64,000 nt of DNA from Candidatus Villigracilis propinquus (GCA_016714565.1 JADKDM010000014.1:1-64000), one strand, 5' to 3'. Positions 1 through 8,006 are shown, counted from the first letter of the stretch. Notes: a model not told the origin generated them from the sequence alone. Numbers and translations are program-made.

Positions 1-45
1 ACTCACTTAGCAGGCGAGCCCATTCAGCCACTCTGGCACCTCCCC
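1..45 (-). tRNA. tRNA-Ser(GCT), 3' part cut by window edge
   Basis: Read on the minus strand, the segment begins GGGGAGGTGCCAGAGTGG, a class II serine tRNA acceptor and D arm. It continues into an anticodon stem with loop CTGCTAA, anticodon GCT, and the sequence then leaves the window. Only the 5' half is present here. A second serine tRNA follows about 85 nt away, so this is a small tRNA-Ser cluster. Confidence 0.8.
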
Positions 46-90
46 ATCTTCAATTGCCGATGTCCGACTGACAATTTACGGCTGCTGCTC

Positions 91-125
91 CAATCGTAAA
101 TCCAATTACATCAATCGTCAATCGC
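91..125. repeat. degenerate heptamer tandem array
   Basis: Five consecutive 7-bp units (CAATCGT, AAATCCA, ATTACAT, CAATCGT, CAATCGC) fill the spacer between the two serine tRNAs. The array belongs to the dispersed heptamer family seen throughout the window. Confidence 0.6.
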
Positions 126-129
126 TGGC

Positions 130-213
130 GGAGAGAGTGGGATTCGAACCCACGTTGGTGTGACCCAAACATGTTTTCAAGACATGCGCCTTGAGCCGCT
201 CGGCCATCTCTCC
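130..213 (-). tRNA. tRNA-Ser(TGA)
   Basis: The minus strand folds as a complete 84-nt class II tRNA. The acceptor is GGAGAGA with TCTCTCC, the anticodon stem-loop is CATGT-CTTGAAA-ACATG (anticodon TGA), there is a long variable arm, and the T loop is GGTTCGAATCC. No CCA is encoded. Confidence 0.95.
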
Positions 214-284
214 AGATCACACTCCAATGCTTTTTATCGGAAGTGCGGACGAAATTTTACCATATATAAGACCGTGCAGACCTT

Positions 285-495
285 TTAAACACGAAGACCA
301 CCAGGGGGCACAAATATGCTCAACCCCGAATTTAATTTGGGACGCAGATGAACGCTGATTTACGCAGATAAAAGCTAAAATCAGCGTTTTCTGCGTTCAT
401 CTGCGTCCATAAAAATATGACTCACCCTCGAAACCTTAATTTCGGGATGAGTCTCATACCTTTGTGGTCTTCGTGCCCTTTGTGTTAAAGGCTTT
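285..495. repeat. long nested imperfect inverted repeat, no gene
   Basis: This gap before the FAD enzyme holds a nested palindrome. The outer arms are variants of ACACGAAGACCACC and its complement (GGTCTTCGTGCCC). The next arms are CCCCGAATTTAATTT and AAATTTCGGGATGAG-like complements. The inner arms are GGACGCAGATGAACGC and GCGTTCATCTGCGTCC. It could fold into a cruciform or long hairpin. No ORF is visible, and I read it as a non-coding MITE-like or REP-like element. Confidence 0.55.
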
Positions 496-524
496 TCCTC
501 GTACAGTCATATATAATCAACCCA

Positions 525-2039
525 ATGGAAAAAAACTACGATGCCATCATTATCGGCGGCGGGGTTGCGGGGCTCACCGCCGCCCTTCACCTTGCCGAAC
601 GCGGACTGAAACCGCTCATTATCGAAGCCGATGAACGCGTGGGCGGGCGTCTCTCAGGCAGGGAAGAAATCAAAATAAAAGACTGGTGTTTCCCGTCTGA
701 GCATGGCGTGCATGGGATCTGGTCTTCGTATCTCAATCTCAAGTCCATGCTGCGGAGGCATGAGATCATCTCCGAGCTGGTGCGTGCGCGGGACGAGCAG
801 TGGATCTATCGCGTGGGCAACTCCATCCGCCGCGCGCCGATTGGCAATGCCATTCGCAACAGCATCATCCCTGCACCGTTTCATTACATCCAACTTTTTC
901 TTTCACCGCGTTTTTGGGGCATGCTCACTCTGCGCGACCTGTTCTCTATTTTCAATGTCTGGTCTGTGCTGGTGATGGCGCTGGGCATCGATCCCTTCGT
1001 TGAAGATCAGCCACTTAAGGGATTCACGTTTGGCGGTGCGCTCAAAAAATGGGGGCCTGCCTTTCGCTCGCTCTTTTTTGGCCTCACTCGCAATGGCCTC
1101 GCCACCGATCCCGACCAGGTTCCGCTGGCAGGCTTTCTTGCCTTCCTGCGTTTTTACACCCTCATGCGCCGCGATGCGTGGTCATTTGAATATCTGCCCA
1201 ACGGCGGCGGCGAGGTCTGCGAAAAACTATCAGCGAAGATTATGAATCTCGGAGGCGAGATCAGCTTCAAGCGCAGAGTGAAGCGCGTGGAAAAGGATGG
1301 GGATTGGATCGCGCATTGGGAGCAGGATGGACTCACAGGCGCCGACCATGCTCCATTTTTAATCCTCGCTTCAGACTCACCCGCAGCTGATTCAATTATC
1401 AAAAACAGTTTCCCCGCTGATAATTTTTTCTTCCCGCACGGACTCGGCCATGCCGTCATTCGATTATGGTTTGACAAGCCGCCGCGCAACGGCCCGGAGT
1501 CCGGCATGTTCAGCGGCGATTTTGTGATGCACAATTTTTTCTGGCTGGAAAAAATTTATGCGCCGTATAAAAAATGGCATGATGAAACGGGCGGCTCTTG
1601 TATTGAGGTGCATGTCTATGGCCCGCCCAAAGTGCTGGCACAGCCCGATGCGGTTTTGCTCGCAAATGTGATCACCGATTTTCAGCGTGCCTTCCCCGAG
1701 TTGAAGGGGCATTTGCTCGGCCAATATCTACAGCGCAACACGGCCACGCACACCCTGCCAGAGATCGGCGCACGCGGCTCACATTTGGGAATTGAAACGC
1801 CGTGGGAGAATCTATTTTGCGCTGGCGACTGGGTGCGCCACGAAACGCCCGCCTTCTTTTTGGAACGCGCCTGCGTGACAGGTCTTGAAGCTGCCAACCG
1901 CGTGTTATGCGCGCGTGGAATGAAAGAGTTCAACGTGGAAAGTTATCCGCCGCCCGAACCGATGGCCGCGTGGATCGAGAGTTTGATGATGAAGGGGAGG
2001 AAGAACAGAAGAGAGAAACGAGGGACGAGCAGCGAGTGA
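525..2039 (+). CDS. FAD-dependent amine oxidase / phytoene desaturase-like oxidoreductase
   Basis: The 504-residue protein opens with a dinucleotide-binding Rossmann motif, IIGGGVAGLTAALHLAERG, followed by an acidic residue and the VGGRLSG motif of the flavin monoamine oxidase/phytoene desaturase fold. Near the C-terminus it has the FAD-contacting NLFCAGDWV segment. The family oxidises or isomerises amines or isoprenoid chains; the substrate here cannot be told, and carotenoid-type chemistry is only a guess. The ATG lies 7 nt after a TATAAT at 512-517 without a Shine-Dalgarno sequence, suggesting a leaderless mRNA. The next gene is on the opposite strand, so it is probably monocistronic. Confidence 0.8.
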   Translation: MEKNYDAIIIGGGVAGLTAALHLAERGLKPLIIEADERVGGRLSGREEIKIKDWCFPSEHGVHGIWSSYLNLKSMLRRHEIISELVRARDEQWIYRVGNSIRRAPIGNAIRNSIIPAPFHYIQLFLSPRFWGMLTLRDLFSIFNVWSVLVMALGIDPFVEDQPLKGFTFGGALKKWGPAFRSLFFGLTRNGLATDPDQVPLAGFLAFLRFYTLMRRDAWSFEYLPNGGGEVCEKLSAKIMNLGGEISFKRRVKRVEKDGDWIAHWEQDGLTGADHAPFLILASDSPAADSIIKNSFPADNFFFPHGLGHAVIRLWFDKPPRNGPESGMFSGDFVMHNFFWLEKIYAPYKKWHDETGGSCIEVHVYGPPKVLAQPDAVLLANVITDFQRAFPELKGHLLGQYLQRNTATHTLPEIGARGSHLGIETPWENLFCAGDWVRHETPAFFLERACVTGLEAANRVLCARGMKEFNVESYPPPEPMAAWIESLMMKGRKNRREKRGTSSE

Positions 2040-2074
2040 TCCGTTAAGAGCGCAGCCAGAAAGCTACGACTTTC

Positions 2075-2152
2075 TCATTTGCGAAAATGATCATAGATGG
2101 CGATTGCAACGACAACAGCAACTACTGCCAGCACGATTAGAATGAATATCAT
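2075..2152 (-). CDS. 25-residue single-span membrane microprotein
   Basis: A short reading frame starts with ATG preceded by AAAGGAAAAGAATT, a good ribosome-binding site. It encodes one hydrophobic helix (MIFILIVLAVVAVVVAIAIY) followed by a basic tail DHFRK. The composition and RBS argue for a real small membrane protein. It lies 24 nt downstream of the next minus-strand gene (2177-2683) and could be co-transcribed with it. Function unknown. Confidence 0.55.
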   Translation of the reverse strand: MIFILIVLAVVAVVVAIAIYDHFRK

Positions 2153-2176
2153 AATTCTTTTCCTTTATGTTCTTTG

Positions 2177-2683
2177 TTAACCCCCCAGCCATTTTGGGCG
2201 GGAGGTTTGCTTTGGCGGATTCAACCTGATGACCGCCTGTTTGACTTCATCACAAAATTTCTGTGTGGCGGGTTCCGGCCCCATGCCAACATATCCCCTA
2301 ACCACAAGTTTGGAGTCGCCAATATATCCGATGATCTCCAGACCTGAATCATTTACGAACATGGATTTATAGGTATTCACTACAATGACATTCAGATTTG
2401 CAGAGGATAACAAGGTGCCGGAGTTATCACCAATTCGCGCCCAAACGAGCCATTCAGATGTAAGGACTATCCCCGTACGAATCGTTGTATCCACCGAGGG
2501 ACTTAACAACGAAAACAGACCGCCTGCGCGATTCTTGGTGGAGACAGTTTCGCAGCACAGCACTGTTTCAGTTTCCATGTCACCCAAATTCTTTTCCTGA
2601 AAATAAGTCTTCAAGGCGCTAAAGACTTCGGGATGTAGTTGATTCACGGGACATTCCCGTGTGGTTCTGTTAAATTCACTCAT
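2177..2683 (-). CDS. hypothetical protein, possible bacterial PH-like fold
   Basis: The 168-residue soluble protein has no signal peptide or membrane segment. Alternating hydrophobic strands in the middle (RTGIVLTSEWLVWARIG, then LNVIVVNTY and LEIIGYIG) resemble a bacterial pleckstrin-homology-like barrel, with a C-terminal helix KFCDEVKQAVIRL. This is a fold impression, not a family identification. It lies upstream of the membrane microprotein at 2075-2152 on the same strand. Confidence 0.5.
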   Translation of the reverse strand: MSEFNRTTRECPVNQLHPEVFSALKTYFQEKNLGDMETETVLCCETVSTKNRAGGLFSLLSPSVDTTIRTGIVLTSEWLVWARIGDNSGTLLSSANLNVIVVNTYKSMFVNDSGLEIIGYIGDSKLVVRGYVGMGPEPATQKFCDEVKQAVIRLNPPKQTSRPKWLGG

Positions 2684-2856
2684 GGTTTACACTTTCCGAT
2701 CATTACAAGTTTTGGTTCATGTGTAAGCACAGCCCAAAGGAAAAACGCGAATTTCGCAAATCGAGCGAATAACGCGAATTAGCATATTACCGTCCTTATC
2801 TATGAATTAATTATAAACCTATAAATAAAGGCGGCGCCCGCCCCGCGCCGCTTTCC

Positions 2857-2886
2857 ACTTATTACTATTACTTTTTACTATTTTTT
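2857..2886. repeat. heptamer array after kbl remnant
   Basis: Units ACTTATT, ACTATT (one base short), ACTTTTT and ACTATTT run up to the stop codon of the kbl stump. The intact kbl gene has an equivalent array just past its own stop at 4113-4140, so the pair of copies carries repeat and gene end together. Confidence 0.55.
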
Positions 2887-2992
2887 ATACCACACCCAAC
2901 TTCTTCCCCACAGTCTTGAACGCTTCCAACCCATTATCGAGATCATCCCTTGCATATGCGGCGGAGATCATCACACGGATTCGTGCCTTGCC
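2885..2992 (-). pseudogene. kbl: 3' remnant of a second glycine C-acetyltransferase gene
   Basis: Read on the minus strand, this segment encodes the last 35 residues of a KBL protein ending GKKLGVV and a TAA stop. It aligns without gaps to the end of the intact kbl at 4142-5320. Differences are mostly synonymous or conservative (AAY for AAH, R for K, N for K, VV for VI), so the copy diverged under constraint before being broken. Its 5' side ends abruptly at GTTAGGGC, the edge of an attC-like element. An in-frame TAG follows immediately upstream. It is not expected to be functional. Confidence 0.75.
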
Positions 2993-3036
2993 CTAACGGG
3001 CAGTCCCCAACGTCAGGCGCACGCTTTGTTGGGCGC
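2990..3036 (-). repeat. attC-like element 1 (cassette 3' boundary)
   Basis: On the minus strand the element begins GCGCCCAAC and ends CCCGTTAGGGC, matching the RYYYAAC and GTTRRRY end motifs of integron attC sites. Its core, CCTGACGTTGGGGACTG, is shared almost exactly with the second element at 3808-3946. The kbl remnant starts directly at its GTTAGGGC end. No integron integrase is in the window. It seems internally shortened relative to element 2. Confidence 0.4.
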
Positions 3037-3091
3037 TTTTTGCTGAAATGCGTTGAAAACATCTACAACACACCAAGATATCCGTACAAAA

Positions 3092-3787
3092 TTAATCGAA
3101 ACATACATCGTCAAGGTCTGGGTTTCTGAAGAGTTGCCGACTGCTCCGTTCCTCGATATTTCCCTCAACAGACACATGTACATCAACTTCGGATATCCAG
3201 TGTGGGCCACAGCCGAACGCTTGATCGTAGAATAAATGGACGAGGTAACCGTCTGTATCGTTGATGACGTAAGTGTCTTCAATCGTGTCAACTTCATATT
3301 CGTAAGCAGGGTCATATTGGATGCCATAATTGGCAGACAGATTTTTAGCCGCCATTACATAACTCAGTGCTTCCTCAGGAGACTCAATGGGCGCAAACAG
3401 CTTTCGCAGATCCTCTTCCGTTTTGAGTAATACAAATTCGCCGTTTTGATAAATGATATAGCGGATGTAGGTTCCGAACAAACCGCCGGTGTAGTAGAAG
3501 AACTGTCCGCTTTCGATTACCGCCTCGAGCTCTTCTGTTCCCTCGCCCGGTATGTATTGAAATGCACAAATGGCGATCGGATAGGATGGCTCCAACCCGC
3601 CGAGCATGCTCGACGGTGCCTGGATTTCATTGCAGCCAAAATTGGCTAAGAGAGTATCATCGAAAAAGACATCCGTGGAAACCGTAAGGTTTGGTGGAGC
3701 GTGGTTAATAAATTCTGGCTTACTCTGGCAAGCCGAGAGGAAAGTCAGTAACCAGATTGCCAGCCATACGTTGATCTTGGTTTTCAT
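3092..3787 (-). CDS. putative lipoprotein, cassette-like
   Basis: The 231-residue protein starts at MKTKINVW, preceded by AGAGGATCT as ribosome-binding site; a longer frame upstream exists but lacks one. A hydrophobic signal ends in the lipobox LSAC, giving an acylated cysteine at about residue 20. The mature part is acidic and rich in aromatic residues, with cysteines around FGCNE, AICAF, GCGPH and DVCFD that could form disulphides. I recognise no family. It lies between two attC-like elements, with its stop about 55 nt before element 1, as expected for a gene cassette. It is presumably exported and membrane-anchored. Confidence 0.7.
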   Translation of the reverse strand: MKTKINVWLAIWLLTFLSACQSKPEFINHAPPNLTVSTDVFFDDTLLANFGCNEIQAPSSMLGGLEPSYPIAICAFQYIPGEGTEELEAVIESGQFFYYTGGLFGTYIRYIIYQNGEFVLLKTEEDLRKLFAPIESPEEALSYVMAAKNLSANYGIQYDPAYEYEVDTIEDTYVINDTDGYLVHLFYDQAFGCGPHWISEVDVHVSVEGNIEERSSRQLFRNPDLDDVCFD

Positions 3788-3807
3788 AGATCCTCTTCTT
3801 TTCTCTC

Positions 3808-3946
3808 TAACGCCCAACGGTTTGCGCCATCGGGGGATACCTGCGCTGTATCTCGACAGGCTCAACAACCAAAAACTGCTTGACGCGAAGCGTGCCGCAC
3901 GCCCTACGGTCAGTCCCCAACGTCAGGTGTATGCGGTGATTAGCCA
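3808..3946 (-). repeat. attC-like element 2 (upstream boundary)
   Basis: Read on the minus strand it starts GGCTAATCACCGCATACACC and ends GGCGCAAACCGTTGGGCG, resembling the two pairing halves of a long attC (about 135 nt). The internal loop is a GC-rich palindromic region. It shares the 17-nt CCTGACGTTGGGGACTG core with element 1. The small ORF at 3940-4026 ends inside its first bases (GGTGGCTAA), a usual arrangement for cassette genes. Confidence 0.4.
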
Positions 3947-4026
3947 CCTTTTTGTTGCGCAGGACTCTTTTGCTGTTTGGATTTCTGCCACATTTCCATA
4001 AACTTATTGCCATCATATAAAGACAT
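3940..4026 (-). CDS. 28-residue polar peptide ending in attC-like site
   Basis: An ATG preceded by AAAGGAAAACCT opens a 28-codon frame, MSLYDGNKFMEMWQKSKQQK and eight more residues, ending at a TAA embedded in the attC-like element. It is hydrophilic and lysine/glutamine rich. It may be a genuine small cassette protein, or the N-terminal stub of a longer gene cut by recombination. The RBS is good, but coding status is unproven. Confidence 0.4.
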   Translation of the reverse strand: MSLYDGNKFMEMWQKSKQQKSPAQQKGG

Positions 4027-4069
4027 AGGTTTTCCTTTGCATAACTATATGTGGAATTATACGCCACCT

Positions 4070-4105
4070 AAAAAATAAGAAGACCGCAAATTAACTTTGC
4101 GGTCT
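4070..4105 (-). terminator. intrinsic terminator after kbl
   Basis: On the minus strand AGACCGCAAA, loop GTTAA, TTTGCGGTCT, then TCTTATTTTTT. This is a 10-bp stem with a U-rich tail downstream of the kbl stop and its heptamer array. Confidence 0.75.
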
Positions 4106-4112
4106 CCGTTTT

Positions 4113-4140
4113 ACTTTTTACTTTCTACTTTTCACTCTCC
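4113..4140. repeat. heptamer array abutting kbl stop
   Basis: Four exact-period units (ACTTTTT, ACTTTCT, ACTTTTC, ACTCTCC) end one base from the kbl stop codon at 4142. Confidence 0.65.
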
Positions 4141-4141
4141 C

Positions 4142-5320
4142 CTAGATCACACCCAACTTCTTCCCAACCGTCTTGAACGCCTCCAAACCTTTATCGAGGT
4201 CATCCTTCGCGTGCGCGGCAGAGATCATGACTCTGATCCTTGCCTTACCCTGCGGAACAGTCGGGAAACCAAGCGCCATCGCAAAGACGCCCGCATCGAA
4301 CAACTCACGGCTGAATTGCTGCGCGAGCGGCGCTTCGCCGAGCATGATCGGGGTGATGGGCGTTTCGGTGACGCCCGTGTTGAAGCCGAGGTTCTTCATT
4401 TCGGCTTTGAAGTATTTGGCATTCTCCCAAAGTTTATCCACCAATTGCGTGGAGTCTTCGAGCAAATCCACCGCCGCGAGGCAGGCCGCCGCATCCGGCA
4501 CAGTCACCGCAGACGAGAACAGGAAGGGGCGTCCACGCTGACGCAGCCATTCAATGATGACCGATTTGCCCGCGACAATTCCGCCCATCACGCCGAACGC
4601 TTTTGACATCGTGCCAACTTCCACGTCCACTTTGCCGTGCAGACCAAAATGATCCACGATGCCGCGTCCGCCTTTGCCAAGCACGCCTTCGCCGTGCGCA
4701 TCGTCCACCATCAAAAGAATGTCGTACTTCTTCGCCACTTCATAAATATCGGGCAGCGGAGCGATGTCACCGTCCATGCTGAAGACGCCATCGGTCACGA
4801 TCAACGCGCGGCGATATTGACTGAGATTCGCTTTGATCTGCTCTTCCAACGACTTCACATCATTGTGGTCATACGGGATGATCTTCGCGCCGGATAAACG
4901 AGCGCCGTCAATAATGGAAGCGTGATTCAATCTATCCGAAAAAATCACATCTTCTTTTCCGACCAGCGCAGGGATGGTCGCCAAATTTGCAGTGAAGCCT
5001 GACTGGAACGTGATGGCCGCTTCCACGCCTTTGAATTGCGCGAGTCGTTTTTCCAACTCCACATGCAGAGACATCGTCCCGGCGATGGAACGCACCGCGG
5101 CAGGTCCCACGCCCATTTCGTCAGTCGCCTTTTTCGCAGCAGCCACCAACGCGGGATGATTTGCCAAGCCCAAATAATTATTCGAGCAGAAATTCAAAAC
5201 CTTCTTGCCATCCACCGTCAGCCACGCGCCTTGCGGCGAGCCGATCGTGCGGATGTTGTTATACAGCCCCTGCGACTTCAGTCCATCGATCTCTTGCTGG
5301 ATCCAATCAGTTTTCGACAT
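4142..5320 (-). CDS. kbl: glycine C-acetyltransferase (2-amino-3-ketobutyrate CoA ligase)
   Basis: This 392-residue PLP enzyme of the alpha-oxoamine synthase family converts 2-amino-3-oxobutyrate plus CoA to glycine and acetyl-CoA in threonine breakdown, in the cytosol. It has LNFCSNNYLGLANHP near the N-terminus, the nucleophile-elbow-like FQSGFTAN, the PLP-stacking DDAHGEGVLG, and the Schiff-base lysine in GTMSKAFGVMGG. The length is that of the E. coli enzyme. The start is supported by AAAGGAGAAACC. No threonine dehydrogenase is nearby, so it may act without tdh linkage or in another oxoamine reaction. A degraded second copy lies about 1.2 kb downstream. Confidence 0.93.
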   Translation of the reverse strand: MSKTDWIQQEIDGLKSQGLYNNIRTIGSPQGAWLTVDGKKVLNFCSNNYLGLANHPALVAAAKKATDEMGVGPAAVRSIAGTMSLHVELEKRLAQFKGVEAAITFQSGFTANLATIPALVGKEDVIFSDRLNHASIIDGARLSGAKIIPYDHNDVKSLEEQIKANLSQYRRALIVTDGVFSMDGDIAPLPDIYEVAKKYDILLMVDDAHGEGVLGKGGRGIVDHFGLHGKVDVEVGTMSKAFGVMGGIVAGKSVIIEWLRQRGRPFLFSSAVTVPDAAACLAAVDLLEDSTQLVDKLWENAKYFKAEMKNLGFNTGVTETPITPIMLGEAPLAQQFSRELFDAGVFAMALGFPTVPQGKARIRVMISAAHAKDDLDKGLEAFKTVGKKLGVI

Positions 5321-5382
5321 GGTTTCTCCTTTTGGAATGCAATTTCATTATAGCGATTTCCCCCGTGCGAGATGTCACGATT

Positions 5383-7005
5383 CTATTTGTCACTTATCAC
5401 TTCCGAGAGCAAGCCCAACTCCGTCAGAGCGGCCATTACTTTTTCGATGGCTCCACTTTTGACGACTACCGCTGTTGGACTTAATAACTCGCCCAGGAAT
5501 TTTCCCGCTTTCGAGCTGCGCATCTCTTCCATAATCTCGGGCCTGCTGACTCGTAGCACAAGCAGACTCTCCACCCGGGCCTCTGTGCCGTGCTGCTCCC
5601 AGCGTTTGAGCGCCTTCACCATCGCAGGCGGCACTGCTCCATTCGTATGCTTGACCAACATGGCAAGCAATTGCTCGGCTTTCAATCCCTGCTCACTCGC
5701 CCGCTTCAAAGATTGCGCGCTGACGGAGTACAAATAATCGTCGCCTTTTTCGCCATCCCATTCACAGAAGCGCGAAATTTGATACCGCACCGCGCGGGAG
5801 AAGATTCTTGAAATGGTGATTCTTCCATTGGAGGAAACATTCAATTTTCCGTCAACAGACCTTTGACCTTCGACCTTCGACGAAATTCTAAACGCCGTAA
5901 ATTCCTTCCCAACTTCAGGGGAAGCAAGATCAACCACACCTAGCCAATGCAGCATGTGAATAATATATTTCACCAGCGCACCGTCCACCGAATCCCAATA
6001 CGCGAAGCCGCGCAGGAACTGTCCGTCTGAGGCGCGCTTGATGAACCATGAGTCGTAGTCACCTGCGGGTCTTTGGAAGTCGGGAAATTTTTCTTTGATG
6101 GCACGCAGGAAGGCAGGCAGACTCCACCATTTGTTTTGCGGGATGGAGTTGACCAGGTCCATGAGAAATTCGCGGGTGACGAGCGGCTGGTTCTTCCATT
6201 CGCCTTCGCAGATAATGCCGGGGATCAAGCGCAATTCGTCAAAGGTTTGCGAGTTGAGCCAGGCTTTGAAGAGCATGTCCAATGCTTCGGGGCGGGAGGC
6301 TTCGAGAAATTTTTTTACAGCTTCGGCTTGGGGGATGTTGTTTTTGATAATGCCGGAGGTGGTCAATAATTTTTGGAGCGCGGGGAAATGCTCCTGTTTG
6401 TCCAACGGCAAGCCATTGGATTCCAGAGTCAGGCGCAGGGCGGCAAGGTAGGTTGTTGCATCATCAAGGACATGATCAGTGGCAGGGATTTCGTGGGCTT
6501 TTTCCACGGGGGTGGCAGGGCGGCCCAATGGCTCGCTGGCTTTTTTTATCTCGTCTTCATTTTGGTGAAAGGCAAGTTCATTAACCAGTTCGAGCAGGTC
6601 TTCGGGGATGTAGGCAAATTCCTGCGCGCCTTTGCCAGAGTCAAAGAAGGCTTTGGCAAGAAAGCCGCGATAAAAAAGGAATTCTGCGGTGGAGATGGGT
6701 TTTATGTGTGGATGTTCCCTGTCCCGCCTGCCTGCACCCATCTCGCGGATCTCGCCGTATTTGCGGGCAAAGATGGGCCATTCCATTTTGCCGTCGGATG
6801 CGACGAGCACGTTCAGTGCGGAGCGTGCCTCAGCAGGGAGAATGTCCATTGTTTCGGTAACAGCTTCCAGGTCCAGTAAGGAGGCGCAGAGTTCTTCGAG
6901 GGCGGAATCTGCGTCGGTGGATTCCAATTCGATTCCCCAGAATCCTGCGATGATGCGGAAATGTCCAAGATCGAATTTAAGAAGGGATTGGTGAAGGTCA
7001 GGCAT
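5383..7005 (-). CDS. XPB/Ssl2-like helicase C-terminal domain protein
   Basis: The 540-residue protein has no Walker motifs. Its C-terminal 60 residues, with LLVLRVSRPEIMEEMRSSKA then FLGELLSPTAVVVKSGAIEK, match the pattern of the Helicase_C_3 / XPB-Ssl2-like domain family that accompanies helicases. The N-terminal part is helical with a winged-helix look. A DNA-repair or nucleic-acid role is inferred from the family only. A heptamer insertion at 5852-5883 encodes SSKVEGQRSVDG in the middle of the protein, and the last codons (EVISDK) are also made of heptamers. It shares a purely repetitive 50-bp gap with the lipid kinase upstream of it. Confidence 0.65.
   Translation of the reverse strand: MPDLHQSLLKFDLGHFRIIAGFWGIELESTDADSALEELCASLLDLEAVTETMDILPAEARSALNVLVASDGKMEWPIFARKYGEIREMGAGRRDREHPHIKPISTAEFLFYRGFLAKAFFDSGKGAQEFAYIPEDLLELVNELAFHQNEDEIKKASEPLGRPATPVEKAHEIPATDHVLDDATTYLAALRLTLESNGLPLDKQEHFPALQKLLTTSGIIKNNIPQAEAVKKFLEASRPEALDMLFKAWLNSQTFDELRLIPGIICEGEWKNQPLVTREFLMDLVNSIPQNKWWSLPAFLRAIKEKFPDFQRPAGDYDSWFIKRASDGQFLRGFAYWDSVDGALVKYIIHMLHWLGVVDLASPEVGKEFTAFRISSKVEGQRSVDGKLNVSSNGRITISRIFSRAVRYQISRFCEWDGEKGDDYLYSVSAQSLKRASEQGLKAEQLLAMLVKHTNGAVPPAMVKALKRWEQHGTEARVESLLVLRVSRPEIMEEMRSSKAGKFLGELLSPTAVVVKSGAIEKVMAALTELGLLSEVISDK
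5852..5883. repeat. intragenic heptamer array
   Basis: Units TCAACAG, ACCTTTG, ACCTTCG, ACCTTCG lie inside the XPB-like gene and encode the peptide SKVEGQRS on the minus strand. The same peptide is encoded by the array in mutL. Confidence 0.6.
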
Positions 7006-7007
7006 TG

Positions 7008-7056
7008 CTACTTTCCACTTTCCATATTCTAAAGTAGAAAGTGGAAAGTAGCGAGT
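7008..7056. repeat. heptamer array filling the whole intergenic gap
   Basis: Seven back-to-back 7-bp units (CTACTTT, CCACTTT, CCATATT, CTAAAGT, AGAAAGT, GGAAAGT, AGCGAGT) occupy the gap between the start of the XPB-like gene and the lipid kinase stop codon at 7059. The two halves are complementary, so the array can also form a hairpin. Confidence 0.7.
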
Positions 7057-7058
7057 GA

Positions 7059-8006
7059 TTAACCGCGAACCACCCGCAAGGCCTTCGGCATGATCTCAAA
7101 AGTTGCTTTGCGAAGATTACTCCCGAAACTGGTGAATATCTCACCATCGGCATGGATGTAAAGCGGAAGATCGGAAGAGAGGGTGAATTTTTTGAACTCA
7201 CCCATGCGGATCTGTTTGAAGCGCATGTGTGTGCCGTTCATGAATTCAGGGACGAGGCGGAACATCATGCCGCGTGAGACTTTGTTGACGATGACGTATT
7301 CCATTTTGCCGTCGTTGTTTTTTGAATTGGGGGAGAGCATAAAACCTCCGCCTTCACGCGGACCGTTGCATAACGTGACCATGAGCGTGCTGCCTTCCCA
7401 TGATTCGGTATCTGTTTCTATTTTTACGCTGGCCGGGTTGTGATTCAGAATGATGGTTTGAATCACTGCCGTCAGATACATCAAAAAGCCTTTGACGATG
7501 GGCAGCTTGTGCGAACGGATGGTGACGACAGCGTCAAAGCCAATGCCAATGGTATTGTCAAAATATTCCTTGCGGCCATGTTCGTCGGTCATACAGCCAA
7601 TATCCACTGTTTCGACATTTTCCGCTTTGAGGGCGTGGGACAGAGCATGCGCGGATTTTTGGGTAATTCCCATGGAGTAGGCAAAGTCATTACCGGAGCC
7701 GATCGGGACCACACCCATCAGCGGGCGTTTGCTTTCAGGGACCTGCATAAGGCCGTTCATCACTTCATGCACAGTGCCATCTCCGCCCATGGCAACGACC
7801 ATGTCATATCCCTCTTCGCCGGCCTGTCGTGCAAGTTCAATGGCGTGCGTGGGATAAACCGTTCCGCTCCAGGTCAGTTCACCCTGAAATTCCTGTGCGA
7901 TCGGGCGCAAGTCATTGGCAGTTTTCCATGCGCGGCCCATATCTGCCATGGGGTTGAGGATAAGTTTTACTTTATGAGGCTGGTTGATTGAGCGTGTCGA
8001 ATTCAT
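7059..8006 (-). CDS. diacylglycerol/sphingosine kinase-like lipid kinase (YegS/BmrU type)
   Basis: The 315-residue protein shows the lipid-kinase catalytic domain. KLILNPMA opens the first strand, the nucleotide-binding loop is VVAMGGDGTVHEVMNG, and PIGSGNDFAYSMGI follows. The C-terminal half is the usual beta-sandwich with LYIHADGE. It would phosphorylate a membrane lipid such as diacylglycerol, recycling it into phospholipid synthesis; the lipid is not determinable. Start supported by CAGGAGCCGAAC. It is followed by the repeat-filled gap and the XPB-like gene on the same strand. Confidence 0.9.
   Translation of the reverse strand: MNSTRSINQPHKVKLILNPMADMGRAWKTANDLRPIAQEFQGELTWSGTVYPTHAIELARQAGEEGYDMVVAMGGDGTVHEVMNGLMQVPESKRPLMGVVPIGSGNDFAYSMGITQKSAHALSHALKAENVETVDIGCMTDEHGRKEYFDNTIGIGFDAVVTIRSHKLPIVKGFLMYLTAVIQTIILNHNPASVKIETDTESWEGSTLMVTLCNGPREGGGFMLSPNSKNNDGKMEYVIVNKVSRGMMFRLVPEFMNGTHMRFKQIRMGEFKKFTLSSDLPLYIHADGEIFTSFGSNLRKATFEIMPKALRVVRG

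Noticed and set aside
3807..4067. 86-codon minus-strand frame across the attC-like element
   Set aside because: It runs through the recombination-site-like palindrome without RBS; the shorter 28-codon frame with RBS is the better candidate.
4097..4606. Long plus-strand frame opposite kbl
   Set aside because: Antisense shadow of the well-supported kbl gene; no RBS, and the composition is that of a mirrored frame.
7008..7056. CRISPR-like repeats
   Set aside because: Units are 7 bp, contiguous and degenerate, without spacers or cas genes.
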